The notes: generated by a model from the letters alone, not told the origin. A stretch of 64,000 nucleotides of DNA from Halocatena salina (GCF_023115355.1 NZ_CP096019.1:1426001-1490000); one strand, 5' to 3'. Shown: positions 9,203 to 18,914, counted from the first letter of the stretch. Numbers and translations are program-made.

Positions 9203-10123
9203 ATGTCAGCACACGCACCGACGCCCGGAGCGAACGACCCACTCTCGCTTCAGGGTGTCATTCCACCGACGATAACGGCGTTTTCCGCGGACGAATCGGT
9301 CGACCTTGAAACGACAGCTGCGCACGCTCGATTCGTCGTCGATCGTGGCGTACACGGCGTCTTTCCGCTCGGTACCAACGGGGAGTTCACCCTGTTGACG
9401 CCCGAAGAACGCACGCGGGTGATCGAAGCAGTCGCCACCGAGATCGATGGAGAGGTCCCAGTGATCGCGGGGGTTGGTGCACCGAGCACGTACGAGACTA
9501 TCGATCACGTAAAACGAGCTGCAAACGCGGGTGCAGACGGGCTGGTCGTCGTCACGCCTTACTACTATCCGATCGACGACGACGGAGCCGTCGAACATTA
9601 CCGACGGGTGGCACAGTCGACGTCACTGCCGGTGTACGTCTACCACATTCCGAGCAAAACTGGAAACGCCCTATCGCGGGAGACACTCGTCGAGATCGCC
9701 AAACTCGATGGGATCGCAGGCTTGAAAGATTCAAGCAAAGACGTACCGTTGCTCGGTCAAGTCGTCGCCGACGCGCCGAATGCGAGCTTCTTCGCCGGAT
9801 CGGATTCCCTGCTCGTTCCGGGGCTTGATCTGGGCTGTTGCGGTCTCGTCAGCGCCGTGGCGAACGCCTTCCCGGAACTCGTCGTCGAGTTGTACGACGC
9901 CTACGACGACGGTGATGAGGAGCGAGCGCAGGCGATCCAAAAAACCGTGTACGAAGTTCGGCGGGCGTTCAAACGCGGACCGTATCTCGCTGGCGTCAAA
10001 AGCGCGCTCTCGCTTCGCGGTTTCGACAGCGGCCCGCTGCGTAGCCCGCTCCACCGGATGAGCGACGACGAGGAGACGGCACTGGCCGAGGAGCTAGAGC
10101 GGCTAGAACTCCTGAACCGCTAA
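9203..10123 (+). CDS. kdgA: 2-keto-3-deoxy-(phospho)gluconate aldolase, DHDPS superfamily
   Basis: The 306-residue TIM-barrel protein has the DHDPS/NAL-family active site. Schiff-base lysine K175 lies in GIAGLKDSSKD and catalytic tyrosine Y147 in VYVYHIPSKTG, 28 residues apart as in the family. The motif GTNGEFTLLT at 57-66 binds the carboxylate end. The family also contains dihydrodipicolinate synthase. Placement between glucose dehydrogenase and gluconate dehydratase makes cleavage of KDG or KDPG to pyruvate and (phospho)glyceraldehyde the likely role. Its promoter shares the 96-base intergenic region with gdh. The next gene starts 31 bases downstream, so the two are likely one transcript. 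Confidence 0.88.
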   Translation: MSAHAPTPGANDPLSLQGVIPPTITAFSADESVDLETTAAHARFVVDRGVHGVFPLGTNGEFTLLTPEERTRVIEAVATEIDGEVPVIAGVGAPSTYETIDHVKRAANAGADGLVVVTPYYYPIDDDGAVEHYRRVAQSTSLPVYVYHIPSKTGNALSRETLVEIAKLDGIAGLKDSSKDVPLLGQVVADAPNASFFAGSDSLLVPGLDLGCCGLVSAVANAFPELVVELYDAYDDGDEERAQAIQKTVYEVRRAFKRGPYLAGVKSALSLRGFDSGPLRSPLHRMSDDEETALAEELERLELLNR

Positions 10124-10154
10124 TCATTTACTACGGTACGAGTGAACGGGGAAT

Positions 10155-11393
10155 ATGGGTCGTAAGTACGACGCGCTCCGAGATCCAAATGCGGAGTATA
10201 CGATGCGGGATCTGTCGGCGGAAACGATGGGCGTAACGCGTTCGCGCGGTGGATCGCGCGACGTGGAGATAACCGACGTGCAGACAGCGATGGTCGACGG
10301 CAATTTCCCGTGGACGCTCGTGCGTGTTTACACCGATGCGGGGATCGTTGGGACGGGCGAAGCGTACTGGGGAGCGGGCGTCCCCGAGCTGATCGAGCGA
10401 ATGAAACCGTTTCTGATCGGTGAGAATCCGTTGGACATCGACCGACTGTACGAGCATCTGGTTCAGAAGATGTCCGGCGAAGGATCGATCGCCGGCGTGA
10501 CAGTGACGGCGATCTCCGGTATCGAGATTGCGCTCCATGATCTCGCCGGTAAAGTGGTAGACCTGCCCGCTTACCAGCTATTGGGCGGGAAATACCGAGA
10601 CGCGGTTCGAGTGTACTGTGACTGTCACGCAGGAGATGAATCCGAGCCGGAGTCCTGTGCCCAAGAAGCAGAACGCGTAGTCGAAGAGCTAGGGTACGAC
10701 GCATTGAAGTTCGATCTCGACGTTCCGAGTGGCAACGAAAAAGACCGCGCCAATCGGCATCTCAGCGATCCAGAAATCGAGCATAAAGCCGAGATCGTTC
10801 GGACGGTCACCGAACGTGTGGGTGACCGAGCGGACGTTGCCTTCGATTGTCACTGGTCGTTTTCGGCAGGAAGCGCCAAGCGGCTTGCGCGCGCCATCGA
10901 GGACTGTGACGTGTGGTGGCTCGAAGATCCGGTCCCACCCGAGAACCACGACGTCCAACGAACCGTGACACAGGACACGACAGTTCCGATCACTGCTGGA
11001 GAAAACGTCTACCGAAAGCACGGACAACGCCGGCTCATTGAAGAGCAGGCAGTCGACATCCTCGCGCCGGACCTCCCTAAGGTCGGTGGAATGCGGGAAA
11101 CGCGGAAGATCGCGGATCTGGCCGACACGTACTACGTCCCGATCGCCCTGCACAACGTCGCCTCACCGGTTGCGACGATGGCCGCTGCACACGTCGGCAC
11201 GGCCATCCCGAACGCACTCGCCATCGAGTACCACTCGTATGAACTCCCGTGGTGGTCGGAGATGGTCGAGGAAACTGTGATCGAGAACGGTGAGATCGAA
11301 CTCAACGAACGGCCCGGTCTCGGCGTGACGCTCGATCTCGACGTTGTTGAGGACCATCTCGTCGAAGGCGAAACGATGTTCGACGAGGAATAA
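10155..11393 (+). CDS. gnaD: Gluconate dehydratase, mandelate racemase/enolase superfamily
   Basis: The 412-residue protein has the enolase-superfamily capping domain (about 35-160) and barrel. The three magnesium ligands are D231 (FDCHWS), E257 (WLEDPVPPEN) and E283 (TAGENVY). KFDLD near 185 and the late histidine in ALHNVASP are the acid-base candidates. It should dehydrate gluconate to 2-keto-3-deoxygluconate, which the upstream aldolase (or a kinase encoded elsewhere) would use. Context with gdh and kdgA supports gluconate over other sugar acids such as galactonate or xylonate, but sequence alone does not settle this. Confidence 0.87.
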   Translation: MGRKYDALRDPNAEYTMRDLSAETMGVTRSRGGSRDVEITDVQTAMVDGNFPWTLVRVYTDAGIVGTGEAYWGAGVPELIERMKPFLIGENPLDIDRLYEHLVQKMSGEGSIAGVTVTAISGIEIALHDLAGKVVDLPAYQLLGGKYRDAVRVYCDCHAGDESEPESCAQEAERVVEELGYDALKFDLDVPSGNEKDRANRHLSDPEIEHKAEIVRTVTERVGDRADVAFDCHWSFSAGSAKRLARAIEDCDVWWLEDPVPPENHDVQRTVTQDTTVPITAGENVYRKHGQRRLIEEQAVDILAPDLPKVGGMRETRKIADLADTYYVPIALHNVASPVATMAAAHVGTAIPNALAIEYHSYELPWWSEMVEETVIENGEIELNERPGLGVTLDLDVVEDHLVEGETMFDEE

Positions 11394-11507
11394 CTTCGAG
11401 TCATACAGACACTACTCAGACACTTATCGAATCACATCGTTTCTCAATCGGAGACGGCAGCCGTATCAGGCCGGAAGGAATTTGTATTATTCGAAGTAAG
11501 TAGACGT

Positions 11508-12734
11508 ATGGATTATCGACCACTGTGCATCGAGCGACGATCTCGGTTGGCGTGGTGGGGTTTCACACTCTTACTAGGCGCGATTCTCGCCCACATCATC
11601 CTCACCTATCTCGGTGCGTTCGTACTCGGGGTGTTCATCTACTACGCAACTCGACCGATCTACGAGCAGTTCGCCGATCGGATCCCATACCCAAACATCG
11701 GGGTAACGATCGCACTGCTGACGATCTCGCTACCGGTGCTCGTGTTGGTCGGCTACACCATCGCAGTTGCGATCAGTCAGTTCGTCGGGGTTGCGCCGGA
11801 TATCGGACCGTACCGTGACCTGTTGTCACCGTATCTCAATTTCCCACCGGTACACTCACCACAAGACGTGATCACTCTCATCGCTAACAACCCCCAACGG
11901 CTCAAGGAGATCGTTTCGATCGGAACGATCGATCAGCTTCTCGGATCGGTCGGGATGTATCTCGAAATGATCGCTTCCGGACTGTTCAAGGCGTTCATCG
12001 CGCTTGCCGTCGCGTTTTATCTCCTTCGGGACGACCACAAGCTCGCCGGATGGGTTCAATCCGCACTCGGACGAAACGACGATACGTTGATCGCATACGG
12101 TCGGGCCGTCGATCAGGATCTGAAGATCGTCTTTTTCGGTAACATCCTGAACGCGTTCGTAGTCGCCGTGACGGCGCTGTTCGCGTACAACGCGCTCAAC
12201 CTCATCGCCCCATCCGGTGGAGCGATCCCCTCCCCGACGCTACTCGGCCTGTTAACCGGTGCGGCGAGTTTGATCCCCGTGATCGGCATGAAAATCGTCT
12301 ACGTCCCCGTCGCAGTATACCTCGGCGTCGTTGCGGGGGCGACCGAACTCCGACTCCTGTGGTTTCCGGTCGTGTTCTTGCTTGTCTCGGTGCTTCTCCT
12401 CGATGGACTCACGGAGCTGATACTCCGACCGTACATCTCCGGGCGAAACCTCCACGTCGGACTGGTGTTGTTCGCCTACATCCTCGGCCCACTCATGTTC
12501 GGCTGGTACGGGCTGTTTTTCGGTCCGCTCATTCTCGTGTTGATCGTTCATCTCGCCCGAATCGTGCTACCAGAACTCATCCACGGGGAACCGCTCTCTC
12601 CGTCTGCCGTCGGAAGAGATCCCATTCCCAACCCAGAACAACCGGACCCGACGACAGACGACCAGCCCGAATCCGAGGAGGAATCCACGGACACCGATCA
12701 GACGCCCGATTCATCCGACGAATCCGACGACTGA
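11508..12734 (+). CDS. AI-2E family transporter (PerM-like permease)
   Basis: The 408-residue membrane protein has about seven to eight hydrophobic segments in the PerM/AI-2E layout. There are two N-terminal helices, a large loop (about 95-150) before the next helix, and the C-terminal block with GLLTGAASLIPVIGM and the conserved GPLMFGWYGLFFGPLILVL region. Members include an autoinducer-2 exporter and Na+/H+ antiporters; the archaeal substrate is unknown. The last 50 residues are a very acidic Asp/Glu/Ser tail. The final 37 bases overlap the 3' end of the convergent glycosyltransferase gene. Confidence 0.88.
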   Translation: MDYRPLCIERRSRLAWWGFTLLLGAILAHIILTYLGAFVLGVFIYYATRPIYEQFADRIPYPNIGVTIALLTISLPVLVLVGYTIAVAISQFVGVAPDIGPYRDLLSPYLNFPPVHSPQDVITLIANNPQRLKEIVSIGTIDQLLGSVGMYLEMIASGLFKAFIALAVAFYLLRDDHKLAGWVQSALGRNDDTLIAYGRAVDQDLKIVFFGNILNAFVVAVTALFAYNALNLIAPSGGAIPSPTLLGLLTGAASLIPVIGMKIVYVPVAVYLGVVAGATELRLLWFPVVFLLVSVLLLDGLTELILRPYISGRNLHVGLVLFAYILGPLMFGWYGLFFGPLILVLIVHLARIVLPELIHGEPLSPSAVGRDPIPNPEQPDPTTDDQPESEEESTDTDQTPDSSDESDD

Positions 12735-14512
12735 TATCCATCCCGAATGAGACACGGCTCAGTCCGTCGCAAAATGACGGTGTACTGGTCGGGACCGACC
12801 TCCTGCTCGTCACCGTACTGAGGATTTTGAGGTACCACGCCGCTGTAGAGTGCGTCCATCACCGATCCCGGATCGGAGGGTTGTGCCACGTAGTTATCCG
12901 GCCGTGGACCGAATTCAGCGACGATCTCGTAGTTCGGGTCGTTCGAGAGCAACGCGCGAACGTACTGTTTTCGCGCTGGATCGTTCCGTAGAAACGTTTC
13001 AGAGTTGAGATAAAATAAGTCCCGATAGCCCAGTTGGATGTACGTCGGACACCGGCTTTCTCTGGCGTTAAGGGGGTGATTTGCAGCGATAGGATGGTGG
13101 ATCGTCATGCCGTGCGGGACGGCCACGTCCTGCATATCGAGGCGGTACGTTTCCATCGTCGCGTTCTCCGGTGCGTTCTGTTCTACCCACGCTGTCGCCT
13201 CGTCTCTGGGCTGGGTAGCGTACCCGAGATCACCGACGACACCGTACGCACCGCCAGTCACGAGGAGAACGGCGATTACGGGGCGAGCGAGCCTCGGAGA
13301 CCGATCGGACAGACAAGAGAGCATCGCTCCGATCAGGACCGCCAGCAGCGGAAACGTCGGGAGCAGGTGATGAACGCGGAGATCGTGCCACGAGGAGAAC
13401 AACAGGAGATACGCACCGAGTCCGAACAGTACGAGGATGGTGGCGTTAGATTGTATCGATCGCCCGCGCAGACGGAAGACGCCAGCCGCGACACTGCCGA
13501 CACCGGCAAGGAACAACGGCACGCCGAGACCGTTGAGATAGTTCCGAAGATACCACCACCAGATCGGCGCGTCCGGTCCGTAGTAGCGCTGTGGCCCCAC
13601 TGACGCCCCGTGAAGCAGCCGGTTGATGAGCGGATCGACGCCCGAAACGAGTACAGTCGGGAAGCCAGCGATCACCGTCACCGCTCCCAACGCCGCGCCG
13701 CTCACAAGCAGCCCCAGCCGTGCGAGCACGCTCCAGTCGTTCACGTGACGCGCCCGAAGAACGTACGCGATACCGAGAATGGGAACGACCGGTGCAGCCG
13801 TGAACTTGAACGCGAGAGCGACTCCACCGGACACACAGCCGGCCAGAAACGACACAGCGTCACCGCGTTCCACGTATCGGAGCGCGAGATAGAGCGCGAG
13901 CAACACGAAAAACAGCGCAGGCATGTCTTCGCCGCCCTCGTGAGCGACGACGAGAAAGCCGTACGTGATCGTCAACACTGTCGCCGACAGGTGACCAGCC
14001 CGTCGATCGGAGAGCACCGTTCCGATCCGGTAGGTGAGATACACCGATCCGACCGCTAAAGCGACCGATGTCAGCCGAACGACGGCCAACACTAACGTCC
14101 AAAACCATTCGGGGGTCCCGTTCCAGACCCGCCAGAAACCGAACGTCGGATCGGGGTATTCGAACGCCGTGATCGTGTCGGGACCACCGACGAGTATCGC
14201 CACCACCACGACCGGTAGGAGAACGACAGCGTACAGATAAAACGTCGCCCCGAACGGAGCCCGACCCCACCTGATACCATCCTGAAGCGACTCGATACCG
14301 GGATCGCTGAGAAACGTGCCGTACGCCACCAACACGTCAAAGATCCGATCGCGTTCGTCCCGAGTAGCGAAGTTCGGAACGCGGTGCCAAAACCAGAATC
14401 CGGCTAAAACCACTGCCACCCCCAAAATGTATGGGAGATACGGATCCGACTGAATATCATCGACAACCCGACGTTTCGCGCGGATCAACAGCTCACGGAG
14501 CGACTGTAGCAT
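12698..14512 (-). CDS. GT-C fold membrane glycosyltransferase (GT39/ArnT-like)
   Basis: This protein of about 604 residues has a dozen hydrophobic helices. Its first extracytoplasmic loop carries RDERDRIFD, the acidic pair expected of a GT-C polyprenyl-phosphate-sugar transferase. A second acidic loop reads HEGGEDMPALF. The C-terminal 150 residues form a soluble domain. Such enzymes move a sugar from a lipid carrier to protein or lipid outside the cell, so a role in surface glycosylation is plausible. The ATG at 14512 was chosen because hydrophilic MLQSLRELLIRAKRR is a natural cytoplasmic start; an in-frame ATG at 14563 exists. Its 3' end overlaps the convergent permease gene by 37 bases. Confidence 0.78.
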   Translation of the reverse strand: MLQSLRELLIRAKRRVVDDIQSDPYLPYILGVAVVLAGFWFWHRVPNFATRDERDRIFDVLVAYGTFLSDPGIESLQDGIRWGRAPFGATFYLYAVVLLPVVVVAILVGGPDTITAFEYPDPTFGFWRVWNGTPEWFWTLVLAVVRLTSVALAVGSVYLTYRIGTVLSDRRAGHLSATVLTITYGFLVVAHEGGEDMPALFFVLLALYLALRYVERGDAVSFLAGCVSGGVALAFKFTAAPVVPILGIAYVLRARHVNDWSVLARLGLLVSGAALGAVTVIAGFPTVLVSGVDPLINRLLHGASVGPQRYYGPDAPIWWWYLRNYLNGLGVPLFLAGVGSVAAGVFRLRGRSIQSNATILVLFGLGAYLLLFSSWHDLRVHHLLPTFPLLAVLIGAMLSCLSDRSPRLARPVIAVLLVTGGAYGVVGDLGYATQPRDEATAWVEQNAPENATMETYRLDMQDVAVPHGMTIHHPIAANHPLNARESRCPTYIQLGYRDLFYLNSETFLRNDPARKQYVRALLSNDPNYEIVAEFGPRPDNYVAQPSDPGSVMDALYSGVVPQNPQYGDEQEVGPDQYTVILRRTEPCLIRDGYQSSDSSDESGV

Positions 14513-14672
14513 ACGTCTGTATCGACCACAGATTGAAACGTGACGAGCAGACGTATCAATCATCGGTATTCTGTCCGCACCGAGTTCGATTCATCGTTTG
14601 AGATACAGGCAATGCGTTTCGTTTCGAGCAATATTTGTTAGTGGACGGCAGTGTGTTTCGTGTGCTACTCCC

Positions 14673-15887
14673 ATGCCGACAGTGACGCTCTCTGACGTTC
14701 GTGCAGCCCGCAAACGGTGTCGTGATGAGTCGGTCGTTCGTGAGACGCCCCTCGACCGGAGCCGTTCGTTGAGCGAGCAGTCCGGGGCGGATGTCCATCT
14801 GAAGATGGAACATCTCCAACGGACGGGATCGTTCAAAACGCGCGGCGCGTACAACAAGCTCGTACAGATCGCCGACAGTTACGACGGAGTGGTCGCGGCG
14901 AGCGCCGGCAATCACGCCCAAGGTGTCGCACTGGCAGCGACGACGGTCGGACTGGATTCCACGATCGTGATGCCCGAAAACGCGCCCCAGACGAAGATCA
15001 ACGCCACACGAGGATACGGGGCAGAAGTGGCGCTCGAAGGTCGGGATTTCCAGGCAGCACTGGAACACGCTCAGACCCTCACCGAGGAAGCCGATGCGGC
15101 GTTCATCCACGCCTACGACGATCCGGCTATCGTCGCTGGCCAAGGAACGCTCGGGCTGGAGATCCACGAGGCGCTTGCAACGGTCGACACTGTCATCGTG
15201 CCGATCGGTGGGGGTGGACTGATCGGAGGGGTCGCAACGGCACTGAAGACGCTCGATCCGGACATCCGTGTCGTCGGTGTCCAAGCCGAGGAAGCGGCCA
15301 CCGTTCCTGAGAGTCTCGATAAGGGAATACCGGTCGACATCGACCATCCTCAAACGATCGCCGACGGGATCGCAACCGGTGGGGTATCAGAACTGACGCT
15401 GTCGCTCATCAAGGCCCACGTCGATGAGATCGTGCTCGTCGATGACGAACAGATCGCAAACGCCACGCTCATCCTCCTCGAACGGACCAAGCAGCTCGTC
15501 GAAGGGGCCGCAGCGGCCTCGGTAGCAGCGCTGCTCTCGGACGATCTCGACGTGGCCGATGAGACCGTCGTTCCGGTGCTGGGCGGGGGCAACATCGACA
15601 TCTCCCTGCTCCAGACGGTGCTCACCCACGCGCTGACCGACCGGTCACAGCTCCTCCGGTTTCGCGTGCGGATCGACGACCAGCCGGGGAAGATGGGGGA
15701 GCTGTCCTCGGTCATCGGAAACCTCGGTGCGAACATCAGATCCGTGCGCCACGACCGGGCGGTCGACGATCTCCACGTGGGAGAGGCGTATCTCGTGTTC
15801 CAGATCACCACCAACGGCACTGGACACGCGCAAAACATCATCGAGGCCATCGAAGACCGAGGCTATCCGGTCGAACGTATGGCGTGA
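14673..15887 (+). CDS. ilvA: Threonine ammonia-lyase (threonine dehydratase) with ACT domain
   Basis: The 404-residue PLP enzyme converts threonine to 2-oxobutyrate for isoleucine synthesis or catabolism. K55 in GSFKTRGAYNK binds PLP, SAGNHAQGVA binds its ring, and GGGGLIGG near 177-184 binds the phosphate. A C-terminal ACT domain (about 327-404) opens FRVRIDDQPGKMGELS, the regulatory amino-acid-binding fold. The single ACT domain is the shorter form seen in archaeal and catabolic enzymes. The ATG at 14673 fits the family N-terminus; the upstream in-frame ATG at 14598 would add a basic, non-conserved stretch. Confidence 0.93.
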   Translation: MPTVTLSDVRAARKRCRDESVVRETPLDRSRSLSEQSGADVHLKMEHLQRTGSFKTRGAYNKLVQIADSYDGVVAASAGNHAQGVALAATTVGLDSTIVMPENAPQTKINATRGYGAEVALEGRDFQAALEHAQTLTEEADAAFIHAYDDPAIVAGQGTLGLEIHEALATVDTVIVPIGGGGLIGGVATALKTLDPDIRVVGVQAEEAATVPESLDKGIPVDIDHPQTIADGIATGGVSELTLSLIKAHVDEIVLVDDEQIANATLILLERTKQLVEGAAAASVAALLSDDLDVADETVVPVLGGGNIDISLLQTVLTHALTDRSQLLRFRVRIDDQPGKMGELSSVIGNLGANIRSVRHDRAVDDLHVGEAYLVFQITTNGTGHAQNIIEAIEDRGYPVERMA

Positions 15888-16143
15888 GCGGTGATCGACC
15901 ATCGCGGTTTCGAGAGGTTGGCCATGATAGTTATCAGGCTGTCACTCCCACGTACAAACGCCCTGTACGCCCCGGACGATCCCCTTGGTCCCGAACGGCT
16001 GGCCCGTCTGCATGGTCAATGCACACCGGATCAGTCACACCGTGGGCGCGCCCGAGCCGATCTCCGGACCTGTGCAGGGTATTTATCTCTCGAAACACCA
16101 CGCTCGTCCGCAGACAACGGGGGACGGATCGAAAACGGAACGA

Positions 16144-16671
16144 TCAGTGTTGTACGTTCGTCTCGAACTGTCGTCTGACTTTCTCCACTTTCGGCTGTGC
16201 GTGCGCCTGACAGTAGGCGTCGGTGGGATTCTTCTCGAAATAGTCCTGATGGTACTCTTCAGCCGGCCAGAACTGTTCGAGTGGTTCCAGTTCGGTCACT
16301 ACGTCGTCGTCGTACTCGGCGTCGAGCGCATCGATGTACGCCGACGCCGTCGTCCGCTGTTGTTCGTCGTGATACAGTACGATCGATCGATACTGGGTGC
16401 CGACATCCGGTCCCTGCCGGTTGCGCTGGGTCGGATCGTGCGTCCGAAAGAACGCCTCAAGCAGCTCGTCATACGACCGTACGCTCGGATCGTATTCGAC
16501 CTGTACGACCTCGGCGTGGCCAGTCTCGCCGGAACAGACTGCCTCGTAGGTGGGATCGTCCACGTGTCCGCCGGCGTAACCCGACGTGACCGACTCGACG
16601 CCGTCAAGGACTTTCATCGCGGCCTCAGTACACCAAAAACAGCCGCCACCGAACGTTGCATCGTCGGTCAT
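16144..16671 (-). CDS. msrA: Peptide-methionine (S)-S-oxide reductase
   Basis: The 175-residue protein is MsrA along its whole length. The catalytic C11 lies in GGGCFWCTEA, followed by the family marks TSGYAGGHV, PTYEAVCSG, HAEVV and PAEEYHQDYFEKNP. It repairs oxidised methionine in the cytoplasm with thioredoxin-type reductants. No MsrB lies next to it. The 256 bases between it and ilvA contain no gene I can support. Confidence 0.96.
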   Translation of the reverse strand: MTDDATFGGGCFWCTEAAMKVLDGVESVTSGYAGGHVDDPTYEAVCSGETGHAEVVQVEYDPSVRSYDELLEAFFRTHDPTQRNRQGPDVGTQYRSIVLYHDEQQRTTASAYIDALDAEYDDDVVTELEPLEQFWPAEEYHQDYFEKNPTDAYCQAHAQPKVEKVRRQFETNVQH

Positions 16672-16715
16672 ACTTCACGTACGGCACCGAACGGTATGTA
16701 TGTGGCGCGCGGGTG

Positions 16716-17561
16716 TCACTCACGCAACTGTCGCAGTTGTGCGTCCGTCAGATCGATCTCCGCAGCGGCAACGTTCTCTTCGAGATGATCGACGCTCGCA
16801 GTGCCGGGGATCGGAAGGATCACCGGCGAATGATGGAGTAACCACGCGAGCGCGATCTGTTGTGGTGTCGCGTCGTGTTCATCGGCCACCGTTCGGAGCG
16901 CGTCGGCGTTCTCGCCGATCGATCCAGCGTCCATGGGTGCCCACGGAATGAATCCGATGTCCGCCTCCTCACAGGCTTCGAGTACGTCTTCGTCGTCGCG
17001 CGTCGTAACGTTGTACTTGTTTTGGACGGTTGCGATCTCCGTGATGTCTCTCGCTCGGTCGATCTGTTCGACAGTGACGTTGCTCAATCCGAGATGGTCG
17101 ATCACGCCGTCATCGCGTAGTTCAGCGAGTGCCGTGATCGAATCCTCAAAAGGTACCTCCGGATCCGGTCGGTGGTACTGATACAGGTCGATCGTCTCGA
17201 CGCCGAGACGGTCACGGCTACACAACACCGCGTTTCGGAGGTAGTCCGGATCACCACAGGGACGCCAGTCGCCGTCTCGGTTCCGGAGGAGACCGCCCTT
17301 CGTGGCGATCACAAGCTCCTCGGGGAAGGGATGGAGCGTCTCGCGGATGAGCCGCTCACTCACGCCCGGCCCATACGAATCAGCCGTATCGATGAGGTCG
17401 ATGCCGAGATCGATCGCGCGCCGAAGCACCGCCTTGGCGGCGTTTTCGTCCGTTGGCGGCCCGATGATCGCCTCCCCGGTGAGTCGCATCGCACCGAAAC
17501 CGAGCCGGTTGACAGTCAGTTCCCCACCGATGTCGAACGTCGTTGGAGTGGTATCAGCCAT
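16716..17561 (-). CDS. Aldo/keto reductase
   Basis: The 281-residue protein has the AKR catalytic tetrad: D58 and Y63 in DTADSYGPG, K88 in IATKGG and H130 in YQYHRPDP. The C-terminal cofactor region contains SPVILPIPGTASVDHLEEN. NADPH-dependent reduction of an aldehyde or ketone is expected; the substrate is unknown. The ATG at 17561 gives the normal family N-terminus (MADTTPTTFDIGG). The open frame extends upstream to 17819, but that part is Arg/Ser-rich and overlaps the neighbouring gene antisense-frame, so it is not coding in this frame. Confidence 0.92.
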   Translation of the reverse strand: MADTTPTTFDIGGELTVNRLGFGAMRLTGEAIIGPPTDENAAKAVLRRAIDLGIDLIDTADSYGPGVSERLIRETLHPFPEELVIATKGGLLRNRDGDWRPCGDPDYLRNAVLCSRDRLGVETIDLYQYHRPDPEVPFEDSITALAELRDDGVIDHLGLSNVTVEQIDRARDITEIATVQNKYNVTTRDDEDVLEACEEADIGFIPWAPMDAGSIGENADALRTVADEHDATPQQIALAWLLHHSPVILPIPGTASVDHLEENVAAAEIDLTDAQLRQLRE

Positions 17562-17619
17562 ACCCTGAACAACGACGGACTCGAAGTAAGAGGTTGTGAC
17601 GTCGAATCGAACGACAGGT

Positions 17620-18402
17620 TCACCGCCACTCGTTGAGTCGCGCTCGGATTTCGTATCCCGTGACCGATCCGTTGGCCCCGGTCGTGATCCGTCGCAACCG
17701 CTCTCGTCGGCTCCCGAGTTGGGCGACGTCCTCGGCGGTGAGACGCTCCCCTCGGTAGCGGTTGTAGCTGCCGATCCACGCGGGCTGATCGACGTCGCTC
17801 TCGTCGGTGACGTGTTCATAATCGAGTGCTACGATGGATCCCGACCGCGAAACGCCGATCTGTCCCGCTCCATCGAGTCCGAGTCCTAATCCAGCGTCGT
17901 CGAGTCGTTTCTCGAACGTCGAAACGCGGCGTTCGTACTCCTCCTGTTGGCGCGTCTGGGAGTGATCCACTGCTCTCTCCGGGTAATCATAACCGATCGT
18001 TTCGACCTCCTCCATCACGAGCCACCGATAGTCTTCGGCGTGATCGATAACGGGCGCGAACAGCCCCGATACACCCCGTTCTTCGGCCTGTTCCCAGATC
18101 ATCGCTTCGACCCAGTTTCCCATCTCCGTGCGAGGAGTGTCGGGGTTCACGTCGAATTCGATCTTGAGGACGTAGTCGTGAGGTCCACGAACGATCGGCT
18201 CACCGTCCAACCGAGCCGGCAGCCGCCCAGCAACCCGGTTGCCCGAGCCGACGCTCCATCCGAACCCGTGGAGCGCCGTGAGCTGCTTCCACTCCGCGTA
18301 CGGACTGTCGTCCGTGGTGTACAGCTCCTCGGTGAGGCGATCGCACAGTGCTCGTCCACGATCCGTGAGCAGCGAGTCCGATTCCGACGATGGCACTGTC
18401 AT
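17620..18402 (-). CDS. Conserved-looking hypothetical protein, weakly kinase-like
   Basis: This protein of about 260 residues is acidic and soluble. YVLKIEFDVNP near 87-97, followed by an acidic helix (EAMIWEQAEE) and later WLVMEEVE, recall the lysine strand, glutamate helix and hinge of protein-kinase-like folds. No HxD catalytic loop is evident, so this may be an inactive or chance resemblance. I do not recognise the family with certainty. Two starts are possible (18435 and 18402); 18402 gives MTVPSSESDSLLTDRGR. It precedes the aldo/keto reductase gene by 58 bases. Confidence 0.6.
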   Translation of the reverse strand: MTVPSSESDSLLTDRGRALCDRLTEELYTTDDSPYAEWKQLTALHGFGWSVGSGNRVAGRLPARLDGEPIVRGPHDYVLKIEFDVNPDTPRTEMGNWVEAMIWEQAEERGVSGLFAPVIDHAEDYRWLVMEEVETIGYDYPERAVDHSQTRQQEEYERRVSTFEKRLDDAGLGLGLDGAGQIGVSRSGSIVALDYEHVTDESDVDQPAWIGSYNRYRGERLTAEDVAQLGSRRERLRRITTGANGSVTGYEIRARLNEWR

Positions 18403-18740
18403 CGGTCTGAGTCCCGTACACGTCCTGTTGACCATTCATCGTATCAATGAATCGGTTTACGAGCGGTAACAGCTCCGGGTCCAACAGAGCCGTCGCGGTC
18501 ATTGTCGTTGGATTCAACAGTATCCCGTCGATTTCCCGATGCGGCTTGGAGAGTTCATCGAGGGCCTTGAACGCATCACATGGCGGGTGTTGACAACGAA
18601 TACCACCAGATTCCTCCGGATTGGCTGCGAGTCGCTCGGCAGAAGGCTTATACCACCACCATTCCTATCGTTAGGTACGGTCATCGGGATAGTATTTACA
18701 GTAAACGAACTATCACGTGATCGGATCAAGGGGATCCACT
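18403..18740. other. Intergenic stretch without supported gene
   Basis: These 338 bases separate the hypothetical gene from the zinc-ribbon gene. A short minus-strand peptide starting near 18517 has some coding character but runs into an unrelated frame. A likely TATA (AGTATTTACA) at about 18692-18701 serves the zinc-ribbon gene. Confidence 0.4.
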
Positions 18741-18914
18741 ATGAGCGTTATCAACCGGATCAGTGATGCTTTTTTTGACAAAGAGCACGATCAGGGTCCC
18801 TACGCCTGTCAGAGCTGCGATCGTCGGTTTTCACTTCAATACCAGGTTTGTCCCGAGTGTGGGGGCTACGCGATCGAACGCGTCGATTGGTCGGAGCATA
18901 TTCAAAATAAATGA
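18741..18914 (+). CDS. Small zinc-ribbon protein (57 aa)
   Basis: Two CxxC knuckles, YACQSCDRRF and YQVCPECGGY, are spaced as in a single rubredoxin-like zinc ribbon, preceded by MSVINRISDAFFDK. Such small ribbon proteins are common in haloarchaea and mostly uncharacterised; nucleic-acid or protein binding is likely. The ATG at 18741 follows AAGGGGATCC, a plausible ribosome site, so I prefer it to the ATG at 18717. Confidence 0.78.
   Translation: MSVINRISDAFFDKEHDQGPYACQSCDRRFSLQYQVCPECGGYAIERVDWSEHIQNK

Noticed and set aside
18200-18517. Minus-strand frame starting MNPTTMTATALLDPELL
   Set aside because: The first 40 residues look coding-like, but the frame then turns basic and overlaps the hypothetical gene in another frame. 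A short peptide here cannot be supported.
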